A stretch of 64,000 nucleotides of DNA from Actinomadura_E scrupuli (GTDB lineage: Bacteria; Actinomycetota; Actinomycetes; Streptosporangiales; Streptosporangiaceae): positions 434,001-498,000 of the forward strand of contig NZ_JBPCCU010000004.1 in NCBI RefSeq assembly GCF_050971785.1, in the 5' to 3' direction. Both the position numbers and the translations under genes were made by a program. Under the pieces are notes generated by a model. It was not told the DNA's origin, made no database searches, and worked only from the letters and a program-made list of their open reading frames with translations. Shown in pieces: positions 25,580 through 33,602 of the stretch; within the stretch, counting starts at the first letter, position 1, and each line of letters begins with the position of its first letter.

Positions 25580-25653
25580 GTCCTTGTAGCTCAGCTGGAC
25601 AGAGCAACCGCTTCCGAAGCGGTAGGTCGCCGGTTCGAATCCGGCTGAGGACA
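25580..25653 (+). tRNA. tRNA-Arg(CCG)
   Basis: Acceptor GTCCTTG/TGAGGAC, anticodon arm ACCGC-TTCCGAA-GCGGT, T-arm GCCGG-TTCGAAT-CCGGC, A73. Confidence 0.94.
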
Positions 25654-25712
25654 CCGGTGCGGTCCATGCCGCGGCGACCCGTCGCGGCATGGACCCGCAT
25701 CCGCCCGATCGA

Positions 25713-25786
25713 CGACCGGTAGCTCAGCAGGCCAGAGCGGCTGTCCTACAAACAGCGGGTCGCAGGTTCGAATCCTGCTCGGTCGA
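25713..25786 (+). tRNA. tRNA-Val(TAC)
   Basis: Acceptor CGACCGG/TCGGTCG, anticodon arm GCTGT-CCTACAA-ACAGC, T-arm GCAGG-TTCGAAT-CCTGC, A73. Confidence 0.93.
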
Positions 25787-25851
25787 CCGGCGCTCCGCCA
25801 GGCGAAGCGCCGCACGGTGGTCGTGGCGCAGCCCGCGGCACGCCGAGTTCC

Positions 25852-25924
25852 GCCCTCATAGCTCAATGGACAGAGCACCCGGCTTCGGACCGGGGTGTAG
25901 CGGGTTCGACTCCTGCTGGGGGCG
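25852..25924 (+). tRNA. tRNA-Arg(TCG)
   Basis: Acceptor GCCCTCA/TGGGGGC, anticodon arm CCCGG-CTTCGGA-CCGGG, T-arm GCGGG-TTCGACT-CCTGC, G73. T34 is unusual for CGN-decoding bacterial tRNA-Arg, which normally uses A34 (inosine). Confidence 0.92.
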
Positions 25925-25935
25925 CGATGGGTCCT

Positions 25936-26008
25936 GGCGCGGTTCTCGCTGGTGCGGGCGGCGGTCTGCAAAGCCGACCGATCTCGGGTTCGATTCCCGT
26001 CCGCGCTT
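25936..26008 (+). tRNA. tRNA-Cys(GCA), array copy
   Basis: Acceptor GGCGCGG/CCGCGCT, D-stem CTCG/CGGG, anticodon loop CTGCAAA on a stem with one G-A mismatch, T-arm CGGG-TTCGATT-CCCG (four pairs), U73 as in Cys, with encoded CCA. Confidence 0.85.
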
Positions 26009-26012
26009 CCAA

Positions 26013-26088
26013 CGGCTCGTAGCTCAACGGACAGAGCGGCCGCCTCCTACGCGGTGACACGGTGCGGGTTCGAGTCCTGCCGGGCCGG
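26013..26088 (+). tRNA. tRNA-Arg(CCT)
   Basis: Acceptor CGGCTCG/CGGGCCG, anticodon arm GCCGC-CTCCTAC-GCGGT, T-arm GCGGG-TTCGAGT-CCTGC, G73. Last member of the array. Confidence 0.9.
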
Positions 26089-26204
26089 CCTTTCGGGTGT
26101 GTGAGTCCACTGGGAGTAACGAAAGACCCTGCCCGCACGGTCCGCCGGGCCTGCGGCAGGAGCCGCCGACCGATCGGCGAGGGCTCGCGCCGGTGACCTC
26201 CGGG

Positions 26205-27164
26205 TCAGACCGGCCGACCGGGGCTCCGGTCCGGCCGGAGCGCCGGCTCGCCGCGTCGCGCCCCGGCGAGCCAGGTGACCGCGGCGCCGGACACCACGAC
26301 CAGCGCGATGCCCAGCCCGGCCGGGCCGGTGAGACGCTCGTCGAGCACCAGCGCCCCGATCAGCGCGCCCATCGCCGGATCCACGGCCAGCAGGGTCCCG
26401 GTCACCCGGGGAGAGGTCAGCCGGGTCGCGGTGTAGGTGAAGCCGAAGGCGACCGCCACACCGATGATCCCGGACGCGGCGAGTACCGGCCATCCGCCCG
26501 TCCCTGACACCCGGGGCACGGCCGCAGCCGAGAACGGCGCCAGCACCAGGGCCCCGACGGTGACCGACAGCGCCAGGCCGGAGAAGCCGGACGAGGCGCG
26601 CCCCACGTGACCGGCGAGCACCGTGTAGCCGCCGAAGGCCACGGCCGCGCCCAGCCCCCAGGCCAGGCCCACGGCGGTCATGCTGCCCGTCGGGTCACTG
26701 ATCAGTGCCACCCCGGCCAGCGCCGCCAGCGGGAACACCGACTCCCACCGGGTGCGCGTACCGAGAAACGCCACGAGGAACGGCCCCAGGAACTCCAGCG
26801 TCACCGCGATGCCGAGCGGGAGGTTCGCGACGGCGTTGTAGAACAAGACGTTCATCGCGGCCATCGCCGCGCCGTACAGCACGATGCCGGCCCACTCCCG
26901 CCGGGGCCGCCCCCGCAGCGCCGGCCGGGTCAGCACCAGCAGCACCAGCGCGGCGATCGCCATCCGCAGTCCGCTCACGCCGACGGTGCCGACCGTGCCG
27001 AGCAGCCCCTTGGCGATCGCGGCCGACAGCTGAACGCACAGCGACGCGCCGAGAATCAGGAGCGCGCACGCGATCGCGGCGCTCGAGCGTGCACGTCGAC
27101 CGGTGACCACCGGTCCCGACGATAGCGGGAGGGCCGCGGCGGACGGCAACGGCCTCCCGCTCAC
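26205..27164 (-). CDS. EamA-family (RhtA-like) transporter
   Basis: 319 aa with ten predicted transmembrane helices in two EamA repeats, ending in a short basic tail. The pattern NAVANLPLGIAVTLEFLGPF and LLAVDPAMGALIGALVLDERL is typical of RhtA-type threonine/homoserine and amino-acid exporters. GTG at 27164, with a further GTG at 27110 that would trim a 18-aa extension. Converges on the tRNA array, 117 bp from its end. Substrate unknown. Confidence 0.88.
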   Translation of the reverse strand: MSGRPLPSAAALPLSSGPVVTGRRARSSAAIACALLILGASLCVQLSAAIAKGLLGTVGTVGVSGLRMAIAALVLLVLTRPALRGRPRREWAGIVLYGAAMAAMNVLFYNAVANLPLGIAVTLEFLGPFLVAFLGTRTRWESVFPLAALAGVALISDPTGSMTAVGLAWGLGAAVAFGGYTVLAGHVGRASSGFSGLALSVTVGALVLAPFSAAAVPRVSGTGGWPVLAASGIIGVAVAFGFTYTATRLTSPRVTGTLLAVDPAMGALIGALVLDERLTGPAGLGIALVVVSGAAVTWLAGARRGEPALRPDRSPGRPV

Positions 27165-27258
27165 TCGGGGGTCCGGGCACGCCGGCCCCGCACGTCAATG
27201 CGGGCGAGTGCGACCTGCATCGACGCAGGGGCGGGGCGGATCACCACCTCGTGCGCGG

Positions 27259-27822
27259 CTACCCCGCCACTCGATGCTCGGACCTGGCGAACTGCTCCAC
27301 GATCGCCATGCAGAAGGCCGGCAGGTCGGCGGGTGAACGGCTGGTCGTGAACTGCCCGTCGACCACCACCTCCTCGTCGACGACCTCCGCCCCGGCATTG
27401 CGGAGATCGGTACGGATGCTCGGCCAGGAGGTGAGCCTGCGGCCTCGTACGGCGTCGGCCTCGACCAGGGTCCAGGGACCGTGGCAGATCGCCGCGACGG
27501 GCTTGCCCGAGGCGACGAACGCCTTCACGAAGCCGACGGCATCCCGGTTCATTCGCAGCTGGTCCGGGTTCACGGTCCCGCCGGGCAGGAGAAGGGCGTC
27601 GTAGTCGTCGGGTGAGGCATCGGAGACCAGCCGGTCGACGGCGAACGTGCCGGCCGCGTTCATATCCCACTGCCGGGCCTGGATCTCACCGGGGTGGAGG
27701 GACAGCAACTCGGATTTCGCGCCCGCTCCGTAGAGCGCCCCTCTCGGCTGCTCCAGCTCGACCCGCTCCACGCCGTCCGTCGCAAGGATGGCGATCTTCC
27801 GGCCGTGTAGTTCGTGAGCCAT
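27259..27822 (-). CDS. DJ-1/PfpI family protein
   Basis: 187 aa starting MAHELHGRKIAILATDGVE. It has the conserved nucleophilic elbow AICHGPW with the catalytic Cys, the Glu of VERVELEQPR and LLLPGGTVNPDQLR, as in PfpI/YhbO-type deglycase or stress proteins. ATG with GGAGGAG upstream. Single gene. Confidence 0.93.
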   Translation of the reverse strand: MAHELHGRKIAILATDGVERVELEQPRGALYGAGAKSELLSLHPGEIQARQWDMNAAGTFAVDRLVSDASPDDYDALLLPGGTVNPDQLRMNRDAVGFVKAFVASGKPVAAICHGPWTLVEADAVRGRRLTSWPSIRTDLRNAGAEVVDEEVVVDGQFTTSRSPADLPAFCMAIVEQFARSEHRVAG

Positions 27823-28103
27823 GACTCCTCCTACCGTGGTTGGCGTCGGCACCGCGGCGGTGTCCGGGCCGGCCGCACGGTGGTCTCCGGAACCGGCTTC
27901 ACCTCGGTATCCGGATCGGCCGGTCAGCCACCTATGTGGCGTTGATCCGGGCGATGCAGCGGTGGTCGGACCGGCTCCAGCAGCGGGGTGACGGTGGTCC
28001 GCCGCCCCTGCGGAGCCGTCTGGAATCACCTTCCATGATAGCCCCCGGACCTACGGCGACCCCGGCCTGACCAGCGCGAAGGCACGTGAGCGCGCCGGTC
28101 CGG

Positions 28104-28604
28104 TCACGCCCGGGTGGACAGTTCGTCGAAGTACGGTTTCATCGCCGGGTAGTAGTCGTCGAAGTCGGGCCTGGGCGAGCCGTCGCGAGCGGCCGTGAGC
28201 ATGTCGAGGTAGTACTCCCAGCCGGGGCCGACCTCGCCGAGGTGGTCCTCGGTGTCGAGATGGTGCACGAGCCGCAGTTCGGTCGCGCCGTTCGCTTCGG
28301 TCAGCAGCAGTTCCATCCGCCAGCTCCCGGCTTCGTCGGTCGTCGACACGGCCAGCCGCCGCGGGGGATCGCACGCGTCGATGTGCAGCTCGAACCACGG
28401 CGCCTCGTCCTCGTACGCCATCTGCACCTTGATGGTCCGGCCGGGCGCGGCGTCGCCCTCCCAGGGCCCGAACCAGCGGGCGGTGCGGTCGGGTTCGGTC
28501 AGGCCGGCCCACACGTCCTCGGCGGGCGCCCGGAAGGTCCGGGTGAGGACGAGATCGCTTCCGGTGCTGTTGCGAAACAGCCGGCCGGTGGGGAAACGGT
28601 TCAT
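28104..28604 (-). CDS. SRPBCC/AHSA1-type protein
   Basis: 166 aa of the activator-of-Hsp90/START fold: LVLTRTFRAPAEDVWAGLTEPDRTARWFGPW at the N-terminus and WEYYLDMLTAARDG near the end. ATG overlaps the stop of the ArsR gene (ATGA). ArsR plus AHSA1 pairs are widespread; the partner binds a hydrophobic ligand but its role is not defined. Confidence 0.92.
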   Translation of the reverse strand: MNRFPTGRLFRNSTGSDLVLTRTFRAPAEDVWAGLTEPDRTARWFGPWEGDAAPGRTIKVQMAYEDEAPWFELHIDACDPPRRLAVSTTDEAGSWRMELLLTEANGATELRLVHHLDTEDHLGEVGPGWEYYLDMLTAARDGSPRPDFDDYYPAMKPYFDELSTRA

Positions 28605-28963
28605 GCCGTGTTCTCCTCTTCTTGGTCCGCGGCATCGCGTGCGCGGCGTTCGCGGCGGGTCCGGTAGACCTCTGTCTCCAGTGCGTCGAGGCGGTGCTCC
28701 CAGTCCACGGGCCGGGCGAACTGGGCGAGCCACGAGACGAGCTCGGTGAACTGCCCGGGGTCGAGCTCGTAGAGCCGTTGCCTGCCCACGAGCTCGTCGT
28801 GGATCAGCCCGCTCTGCCGGAGGACCCGCAGGTGGCGGCTCACGGCGGGCCTGCTGATCTGGAAACGCCCGGCGATCTGCCCGGCGGACAGCCGCCCGTC
28901 ACGCAGCATGACCAGGATCTCCCGTCGTACGGGATCCCCGATCGCCCCGGCCACCTCGTCCAC
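28601..28963 (-). CDS. ArsR/SmtB-family repressor
   Basis: 120 aa winged-HTH protein (GDPVRREILVMLRDGRLSAGQIAG...SRPAVSRHLRVLRQSGLI). No Cys metal-binding motif is visible, so it belongs to the non-metal ArsR group that pairs with AHSA1 proteins. A perfect palindrome just upstream of its start suggests autoregulation. Confidence 0.94.
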   Translation of the reverse strand: MDEVAGAIGDPVRREILVMLRDGRLSAGQIAGRFQISRPAVSRHLRVLRQSGLIHDELVGRQRLYELDPGQFTELVSWLAQFARPVDWEHRLDALETEVYRTRRERRARDAADQEEENTA

Positions 28964-28973
28964 ACCCGGAAGT

Positions 28974-28989
28974 GTAACCCATTGGTTAC
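28974..28989. promoter_or_regulatory. Probable ArsR operator
   Basis: Perfect inverted repeat GTAACC-CATT-GGTTAC located 11 bp upstream of the arsR start and just before the stop of the LLM gene. The size and position suit a homodimeric ArsR repressor controlling its own gene. Confidence 0.65.
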
Positions 28990-28992
28990 GTG

Positions 28993-29946
28993 TCAGGCCT
29001 CCGGAAGCCTTGCCCGGGCGAAATGCGGGATGACCTCGTCCGCGAACAGCTGGAGCGTCTCGGCGCTCGCACGGTCGTGCGTGATGAAGACGAACGAGGT
29101 GAAGCCGGCTTCGACGAGTTCTGCGATCCGGTCCGTGACCTGTGCGGGAGTGCCCGTGAAGCCGCCGGCGTCCAACTCGTACCCCGGCATGCCGTAATGA
29201 CGGCGTGCCCGGGCGATGGCCTCCTCCAGCCGGTGCGCGGGCGCGACCGCGAGCACGCCTTGGACCGACCGGTGCACCGAGCGCGGATCCCGCCCGATCC
29301 GCTCACACTCGGCGTCCAACGCGCCGGTCAGCTCGGCGATCCGGCCGAGGGCGTACGTCGGTATGTTCCAGACGTCCGCGTAGCGGGCCACGAGCGGCAG
29401 CGTGAGCCTCGGGCCGGCGCCGCCGATGTGGATCCTCGGCCCCGGCTGCTGCACCGGTCCCGGCACGTTGGGCAGGCCGCGAACGGTGTAGTGGCGGCCT
29501 TCGAACGTCGTGACGGGCGCGTGGAACATCCGGGTGATGATCTCGAGCGCTTCGGCCAGCCGCTCCCCGCGCTCTGCCGCCGGGCCCCACGGCAGCCCGG
29601 ACTCGCGGTGCTCCTGTTCGTAGGAGCCGCTGCCGATGCCCAGTTCGACCCGGCCGCCGGAGATGACGTCGAGCGTGGTCGCCATCCTGGCCAGCAGCGC
29701 GGGGTGCCGGAAGTTGTTGCAGGTGACCAGATGCCCCACCCGCAGCCGTGACGTCCGCGCGAGCAGCGCCGTCGCGAGCGTCCATCCCTCGTACGACGCG
29801 GCCGAGGGCAGGCCCGGGGCGTAGAGGTGGTCGAACAGCCACAGCGAGTCGTAGCCGAGACGCTCGCACTCGAGCGCCCGCCCGAGGATGTCGTCGAACC
29901 CCAGGGCGACCTGCGGCAGGTGGATGCCGAACTCGACGCCGGTCAT
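28993..29946 (-). CDS. LLM-class (F420- or flavin-dependent) oxidoreductase
   Basis: About 317 aa with the bacterial-luciferase-like TIM barrel: VEFGIHLPQV, ERLGYDSLWLFDHL, LEIITRMFH, RIHIGGAGPRLTLPLVARYADVWN. Substrate unknown; LLM proteins in actinomycetes usually bind F420. ATG at 29946; an upstream in-frame start at 30006 would add a basic extension. Lies in a run of codirectional genes VOC-SDR-LLM-ArsR-AHSA1. Confidence 0.9.
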   Translation of the reverse strand: MTGVEFGIHLPQVALGFDDILGRALECERLGYDSLWLFDHLYAPGLPSAASYEGWTLATALLARTSRLRVGHLVTCNNFRHPALLARMATTLDVISGGRVELGIGSGSYEQEHRESGLPWGPAAERGERLAEALEIITRMFHAPVTTFEGRHYTVRGLPNVPGPVQQPGPRIHIGGAGPRLTLPLVARYADVWNIPTYALGRIAELTGALDAECERIGRDPRSVHRSVQGVLAVAPAHRLEEAIARARRHYGMPGYELDAGGFTGTPAQVTDRIAELVEAGFTSFVFITHDRASAETLQLFADEVIPHFARARLPEA

Positions 29947-30027
29947 TCGCCGGTCCGGCCCGTCGAGGCCCGCATCGTCAGCCACCGATCTGCGTCGCCG
30001 TGCCACATGAGGAGGATGGGAAGGGGC

Positions 30028-30858
30028 TTACCGCCGGCCGGCCCGGCCGCGCACGGCGGCGCACACGCCGCCGTCGATGAGGATGTCGGTACCGGTGAGG
30101 AAGCCGGCTTCGGCCGACAACGCGAAGGCGACGACGGCGGCGACCTCTTCGGGACGGCCCGTACGGCCGAGCGGGGTCTGTCGCACGAGGATGTCCATGC
30201 TGGGGTGGTTCGCGGCCTCCTGCTGCCCTTGGGGGGTGTCGATGATGCCGGGGGAGACCGAGCAGATCCGGGCGCCGGCCGGTCCGAGCCGCACCGCCTC
30301 CTGCTGCACGTACCGGTGCACGCCGCGCTTGGCCCAGGCGTAGGCCGTTCCGGTCTCCTCGATGCCCGGCCCGACGGCGTCGTGGAGCCGCTCGAGGAAA
30401 CGCTCGTCGAGCGGGTCGTCCAGGACCGCGTCGGCGACGGGATCGGGCCCGGTGCCGCCGAGCAGCGGCGCCATCGAGGCGAAGCACACCATCGCCGTCC
30501 CGGCGGTGGCGAGCGGGCGGAGCGCCTCGGCCAGCATCGCGGTCCCGACGAGATCCACGACGAGGATGCGACGCCAGTCGGCCATGGTCGGGGAGATGCC
30601 CGCGGCATGGGCGACGGCCCGGAGGGTGCCGAGTTCACCGGTGCGAGCGGCGAGCCGGGCAAGGCCGTCGCGGTCGGTGATGTCGAGGACGAACGGCTCG
30701 ACGTCACCGCCGGCCGCCGACAGGTCCTTGGCCGCCGCGGTCACGGTCGCCTCGTCCCGGTCGACGAGCAGCAGGGTGTCCACCGTGCCGGCGAGCCGCC
30801 GCGCACAGGCGAGTCCCATCCCGCGACCGGCGCCGGTCGCGATGCCCACGGTCGTCAT
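30028..30858 (-). CDS. Short-chain dehydrogenase/reductase
   Basis: 276 aa classical SDR: TGAGRGMG cofactor loop, AHAAG in place of NNAG, YAWAKRG catalytic Tyr-Lys and DGG at the C-terminus. LVDRDE after beta-2 favours NAD(H). Start overlaps the stop of the VOC gene (ATGA), so they form an operon, perhaps for a small-molecule catabolic step together with the LLM enzyme. Confidence 0.93.
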   Translation of the reverse strand: MTTVGIATGAGRGMGLACARRLAGTVDTLLLVDRDEATVTAAAKDLSAAGGDVEPFVLDITDRDGLARLAARTGELGTLRAVAHAAGISPTMADWRRILVVDLVGTAMLAEALRPLATAGTAMVCFASMAPLLGGTGPDPVADAVLDDPLDERFLERLHDAVGPGIEETGTAYAWAKRGVHRYVQQEAVRLGPAGARICSVSPGIIDTPQGQQEAANHPSMDILVRQTPLGRTGRPEEVAAVVAFALSAEAGFLTGTDILIDGGVCAAVRGRAGRR

Positions 30859-31358
30859 GCGGGCTTCCCCCCGTCGTCGGCCCGGTGATCCGGGGTGAGG
30901 GTGGCGACGGGCTCGCGCGGACCGGTCCAGTACCGCTCGAGCCCCGGCTGTGCCAGCCGGGTCACGAGCTCGATCCGGAAGCCGGTCGGGCTGCGGTGGA
31001 AGGCGAAGAACGGGGCGCCGTCGGGACCCGTACGCGTCGCCTCGGTCACGAACCCGCGGCGGGTGAGCTCGGCGGAGTCCGCGGCGACGTCGTCAGACCA
31101 GTAGCCGACGTGGTGGATGCCGGAGGCGGCCGGCTCCCACAGGGTCCCGGGGATGCGCCGGACGATCTCCAGCCGAGGCGATGTCAGCGAGTACGCGCAG
31201 CGCAGGTCGAGGACCACGTCACCGGCCGGCAGCGTCACCTCGATCCGTCCGCCGACCTCGTCGCACCACTCGTACCCGGGCAGGGAGGAGAACTCGGCCA
31301 TCGTCGCTTCGAAGTCCTCGACGACGAGGCCGATATGGAACTGGTCCTCGGCCTTCAT
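30855..31358 (-). CDS. VOC (glyoxalase/dioxygenase) superfamily protein
   Basis: 167 aa with two beta-alpha-beta-beta-beta modules: QFHIGLVVEDFEATMAEF and GIHHVGYWSDDVAAD, and FRIELV near the C-terminus, giving His/His/Glu metal-ligand candidates. First gene of the VOC-SDR-LLM-ArsR-AHSA1 group. Confidence 0.9.
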   Translation of the reverse strand: MKAEDQFHIGLVVEDFEATMAEFSSLPGYEWCDEVGGRIEVTLPAGDVVLDLRCAYSLTSPRLEIVRRIPGTLWEPAASGIHHVGYWSDDVAADSAELTRRGFVTEATRTGPDGAPFFAFHRSPTGFRIELVTRLAQPGLERYWTGPREPVATLTPDHRADDGGKPA

Positions 31359-31616
31359 GACCTGGCCACCCGGCCGCCCGTTCCGGCGCCGTTCTCACCG
31401 CCGGCAGCGGGCCCGCGGCCGTGGGGGTCGCCGAAGTGGAGGTCGACGGGGACTCGGCGATCGGGGTCGGGCACCGGTTCCAACGGGGTCTCCCTCTGCG
31501 GTGGGGTCGAGCGAGCGGGGCGGCTCGCTGCGAGAAACACATTCTTTTACAGGAGAATCATGTTCTCACGCGCGGAAGGGGAGCGCAACGGCGTCGGAGT
31601 TCGAGACCGCGGTGCA

Positions 31617-32021
31617 TTAGGTGCGCATCTCGAACCAGACGATCTTTCCTTGGGAGACGGGGTTGCTGCCCCAGGAGGACGACAGCCGGTCGACCAGGTG
31701 GAGCCCGAGGCCGCCTACCTCGTCGGGATCGGCATTGGACAGGTGAGGCAGGGCGGGACTCTCGTCCTTGACCGTGCAGCGCAGGGCGCCGTCCTGTACG
31801 GACAAGATCAGGGTCGGATTGCCCCACGCATGACGTAGTGCGTTGGTGACGAGTTCACTGGCGAGCAGTTCGACCGCGTCGCTCTGCTCGCTCAGACCCC
31901 AGTCGGCCAGTTGCTCGCGGATGAGATGGCGCGCCTGGGGAACCGAGACCGGATCGCACATGAGCGACCAGATGACCCGGCGCATGCGCGGTGGTTCGAT
32001 GGCGGTGGTGGCCCATTTCAT
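31617..32021 (-). CDS. RsbW/SpoIIAB-like ATP-binding regulatory protein
   Basis: 134 aa HATPase_c fold with N-box ELVTNALRH, G1 box VKDESP and G2 box GGLGLHLV. No histidine-kinase dimerisation domain, so it is an anti-sigma factor or Ser kinase-type regulator of the large actinomycete RsbW family. ATG at 32021 overlaps the stop of the DUF5999 gene (ATGA), which fixes the start. Confidence 0.9.
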   Translation of the reverse strand: MKWATTAIEPPRMRRVIWSLMCDPVSVPQARHLIREQLADWGLSEQSDAVELLASELVTNALRHAWGNPTLILSVQDGALRCTVKDESPALPHLSNADPDEVGGLGLHLVDRLSSSWGSNPVSQGKIVWFEMRT

Positions 32022-32212
32022 GCTGCCCATCCATAGAGATCGCGGTGGCTGGGGACACTGCGTCCGTCGGGCAGCAACTCACCGAGGTCGTCGAAGACCA
32101 CCACGCCATTGCACAGCAGTTCCCAGCCCTGCTCGGGGTGGAAGGCCACAATGCAGGCCGCCTGGTGGTCAGGAGCCTCGGCGGGGGGGCACGGAGGCTG
32201 GTGCTCGCACAT
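32018..32212 (-). CDS. DUF5999 family small protein
   Basis: 64 aa starting MCEHQPPCPPAEAPD, with the conserved HPEQGWELLCNGVVVFDD and ELLPDGR. The N-terminal Cys-rich stretch and this core match the small actinomycete DUF5999 family often found beside an RsbW-like gene. Function unknown; the overlap with the RsbW-like gene indicates translational coupling. Confidence 0.88.
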   Translation of the reverse strand: MCEHQPPCPPAEAPDHQAACIVAFHPEQGWELLCNGVVVFDDLGELLPDGRSVPSHRDLYGWAA

Positions 32213-32392
32213 GATTTCTGCCTTTGGTTCGCGGACTGTGAGGGAGCCGGCCGGACTCCCGCTGTCCACGATGCCCCTGCGGGCGTCCGCCGTCTTCGCC
32301 GTTAGCGCCTCTTTCGAGCCCGTGCCAGTACGACTCCGGCCCTACCTGCTAGCTGCAATGCCAGGACGGCATCTTGCTGAAATCCTGAGAGC

Positions 32393-32785
32393 ATGGCTTT
32401 GCGCTGCCTCATCGTCGACGACAATCACCACTTCCGTGTTGCCGCTCGTGATCTGCTCGAACGAGAGGGAATCGCCGTGGTCGGCATGGCGTCGACGACC
32501 GCCCAGGCCCTTCATCTGGTGGGAGATCTCCGCCCGGACGTCGCGCTCGTCGACGTCGAACTGGGCGAGGAGAGCGGCTTCGATCTCGCTTGGCGGCTCG
32601 ACGGAGCGGGCTACGCGGAGCGGACGAGCGTGATCTTGATCTCGGTGCACGCCGAAATGGATTTCGCGGACCTGACGGAGGCCAGCCCCGCCGTGGCGTT
32701 CCTGCCGAAATCCGATATCTCGGGGAGGGCCATCAACAACATTCTGGGGAGGACGGGACCTACCGGGATTCCAGGAAGGCGATGA
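32393..32785 (+). CDS. Single-domain response regulator
   Basis: 130 aa receiver domain: acidic pair Asp9-Asp10, phospho-acceptor Asp54 (ALVDVE), Ser in ILISVH and Lys in FLPKSD. No output domain. Its 3' end overlaps the end of the convergent LuxR-type regulator by 26 bp, which may cause antisense interference. It could be a phosphate sink or a protein-interaction regulator for the nearby kinase. Confidence 0.9.
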   Translation: MALRCLIVDDNHHFRVAARDLLEREGIAVVGMASTTAQALHLVGDLRPDVALVDVELGEESGFDLAWRLDGAGYAERTSVILISVHAEMDFADLTEASPAVAFLPKSDISGRAINNILGRTGPTGIPGRR

Positions 32786-33419
32786 CCGCGAGAACCCGTC
32801 GGTGGTCGTCTTCGGTCTCGGGCAGCCTCAGTCTGGACAGGATGCTGCGCACGTGCTTCTCGACGGTGCCCTCGGTGATCCACAGCTGGTGGGCGATGCC
32901 GGCGTTCGACCGTCCCTCCGCCATGAGCGCGAGCACTTCACGCTCGCGCTGCGTGAGCAGGCTCAGCGGGTCGTTCCGGCGGCGGGCGGCGATGAGCTCC
33001 TGCACCACGCCGGGATCGACGACCGAGCCGCCCCGTACGATGCGCTCGATCGACTCGATGAAGTCGGTGACGTCGATCACCCGGCTCTTCAGCAGGTAGC
33101 CGACATGGTGCCCGCTGGCGAGCAGCTCCATCGCCTGCTCGACCTCGGCGTGCGCCGACAGCAGAAGTATGCCCATCTGGGGGAACTCCTTGTGGATCAC
33201 GCGGGCGGAGTCGAGACCCTCGGTGCTGTGCGCGGGGGGCATCCGGATGTCGATGATGGCGAGGTCGGGCCGGCGCTCTCGGACGAGAGTCAGGAGTTCC
33301 GACCCGTCTCCGGCCTGGCCGACGACTTCGAACCCGGACCGCTCGAGCAGGCTGGCGAGTCCTTCGCGCAGCAGGACGTCATCGTCCGCCAGCGCCACCC
33401 GTCTATGGCTTCCGTTCAC
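32760..33419 (-). CDS. NarL/FixJ-family response regulator
   Basis: About 219 aa: receiver with the DDD acidic cluster (ALADDDVLLREGL), phospho-Asp in IIDIRMPP, Lys in LLKSR, and a LuxR HTH (LLTQREREVLALMAEGRSNAGIA). GTG at 33419 is preferred (GGTGGCGAAG upstream); an in-frame start at 33461 also exists. Divergent from the histidine kinase, its probable partner. Confidence 0.92.
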   Translation of the reverse strand: MNGSHRRVALADDDVLLREGLASLLERSGFEVVGQAGDGSELLTLVRERRPDLAIIDIRMPPAHSTEGLDSARVIHKEFPQMGILLLSAHAEVEQAMELLASGHHVGYLLKSRVIDVTDFIESIERIVRGGSVVDPGVVQELIAARRRNDPLSLLTQREREVLALMAEGRSNAGIAHQLWITEGTVEKHVRSILSRLRLPETEDDHRRVLAVIAFLESR

Positions 33420-33585
33420 CGCTTCGCCACCCTGGGATGATGTTTGCCGCCATCCCCACAATGCTCTCGGAAGGGTGAGTCAAGCATTCCCCGCAGCGCC
33501 GCCAAATGATGATAAAGAAATCATCTGAAGCTCATCCGTGCATATGTGAGCGTCTTAGCAGACGAATCGGCTTGTTATATCGGAG

Positions 33586-33602
33586 TACACTTGACAAGTG
33601 TA
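33586..33602. promoter_or_regulatory. 17-bp palindrome over the kinase start
   Basis: TACACTTG-A-CAAGTGTA is a perfect odd palindrome. The proposed GTG start of the kinase (33598) falls inside it, so it is either an operator in the divergent promoter region (true start then ATG 33610) or a hairpin covering the start codon. Confidence 0.5.

Noticed and set aside
23414..26138. Overlapping open frames on both strands in the tRNA array
   Set aside because: They arise from GC-rich tRNA sequence; the cloverleaf structures account for the DNA.
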